Positions 22,468 through 22,722 of a stretch of 22,722 nt of DNA are shown piece by piece (the stretch's first letter is position 1; each line of letters opens with the position of its first letter). The position numbers were made by a program, and so were the translations under genes. This DNA is from an uncultured Eubacteriales bacterium. Its GTDB lineage: Bacteria > Bacillota > Clostridia > Oscillospirales > Oscillospiraceae. The stretch is taken from assembly GCA_900549705.1 (NCBI GenBank), contig URPI01000016.1, positions 1 to 22,722 of the forward strand, written 5' to 3'. The notes beneath the pieces are model-generated. The model was not told where the DNA came from and made no database searches. It was given only the letters and a program-made list of their open reading frames with translations.

Positions 22468-22722
22468 ATGATGTGGATTTCCGATGAATGGAAAGACTAT
22501 GAGGTGCTGGACACCTCCGATGGAGAGCGCCTGGAACGCTGGGGGAAATATATTCTGGTGCGCCCAGACCCCCAGGTGATTTGGAGCACCCCCCACAGCG
22601 CCCCGGAGTGGAAACACTATGATGCCCGCTATATCCGCTCCAATACCGGCGGCGGACGCTGGTCGGAGCACACTCTGCCGGAGCGCTGGCAGATTCGCTA
22701 CAGGGATTATCTGACCTTTAAC
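22468..22722 (+). CDS. Class I SAM-dependent methyltransferase, N-terminal part (runs off window)
   Basis: The first 85 codons of a gene cut by the window edge. The sequence MMWISDEWKDYEVLDTSDGERLERWG, then ILVRPDPQVIW, and NTGGGRWSEHTLPERWQIRYRD is the typical N-terminal region of a Firmicutes group of SAM-dependent methyltransferases related to the RlmI/RlmK rRNA methyltransferases. The SAM-binding domain itself would follow beyond the window, so its substrate (probably nucleic acid) is inferred from the family only. GAGGA (22453-22457) lies ten bases before the first ATG; a second ATG follows immediately. It is 34 bases downstream of the PBP gene, probably in the same transcript. Confidence 0.75.
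   Translation, partial: MMWISDEWKDYEVLDTSDGERLERWGKYILVRPDPQVIWSTPHSAPEWKHYDARYIRSNTGGGRWSEHTLPERWQIRYRDYLTFN

Overview
The window looks like the chromosome of a Gram-positive anaerobe of the class Clostridia, most likely an Oscillospirales/Ruminococcaceae-type gut bacterium. The signs are Firmicutes-type F-ATPase gene order with atpZ and atpI at the head, a DUF1292 (YrzB-like) protein, RecD2, ComFC, MreB, a Tex protein, strong GGAGG ribosome sites, sigma-A-like promoters and UUCG-capped terminators. The lineage is an inference from gene content. No rRNA, tRNA, insertion sequence, phage gene or CRISPR array was seen; most of the window is core chromosome.

Layout. Positions 1-663 (minus) hold the N-terminal part of tex, which shares a short divergent promoter region with a PfkB-family kinase (802-1737, plus). 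Next on the plus strand are a membrane-anchored polysaccharide deacetylase with Ig-like repeats (1800-3290) and a COG2509-type FAD-dependent dehydrogenase (3395-4765) with its own promoter. A shared bidirectional terminator (4786-4820) separates these from the complete F1Fo ATP synthase operon on the minus strand (12065 down to 4824), in the order atpZ-I-B-E-F-H-A-G-D-C, driven by a clear promoter at 12097-12125. Divergently, recD2-comFC-mreB run on the plus strand (12249-16233) and end in a terminator, followed by a small two-helix membrane protein whose 3' end may be frameshifted. After convergent terminators comes a membrane-anchored parvulin-type foldase (minus, 16980-18602), then a structured RNA locus with promoter and terminator (minus, about 18764-18927), a DUF1292 gene (minus), and divergently a class A penicillin-binding protein (19596-22433, plus) followed by the start of a SAM-dependent methyltransferase that runs off the window.

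Functional themes. Much of the window concerns the cell envelope: peptidoglycan polymerisation and cross-linking (PBP1A), N-deacetylation of glycans (PgdA-like), rod-shape control (MreB) and extracytoplasmic folding (PPIase). The ATP synthase supplies or uses the ion gradient. Its c subunit carries residues expected for Na+ coordination with two carboxylates, and its a subunit carries an extra hydrophobic hairpin of roughly 60 residues between the essential Arg helix and the final helix.

Best leads for novelty: the a-subunit insertion, an extracytoplasmic four-cysteine zinc-ribbon-like module inside the class A PBP, the unassigned structured RNA at 18764-18927, and the two-carboxylate c ring.
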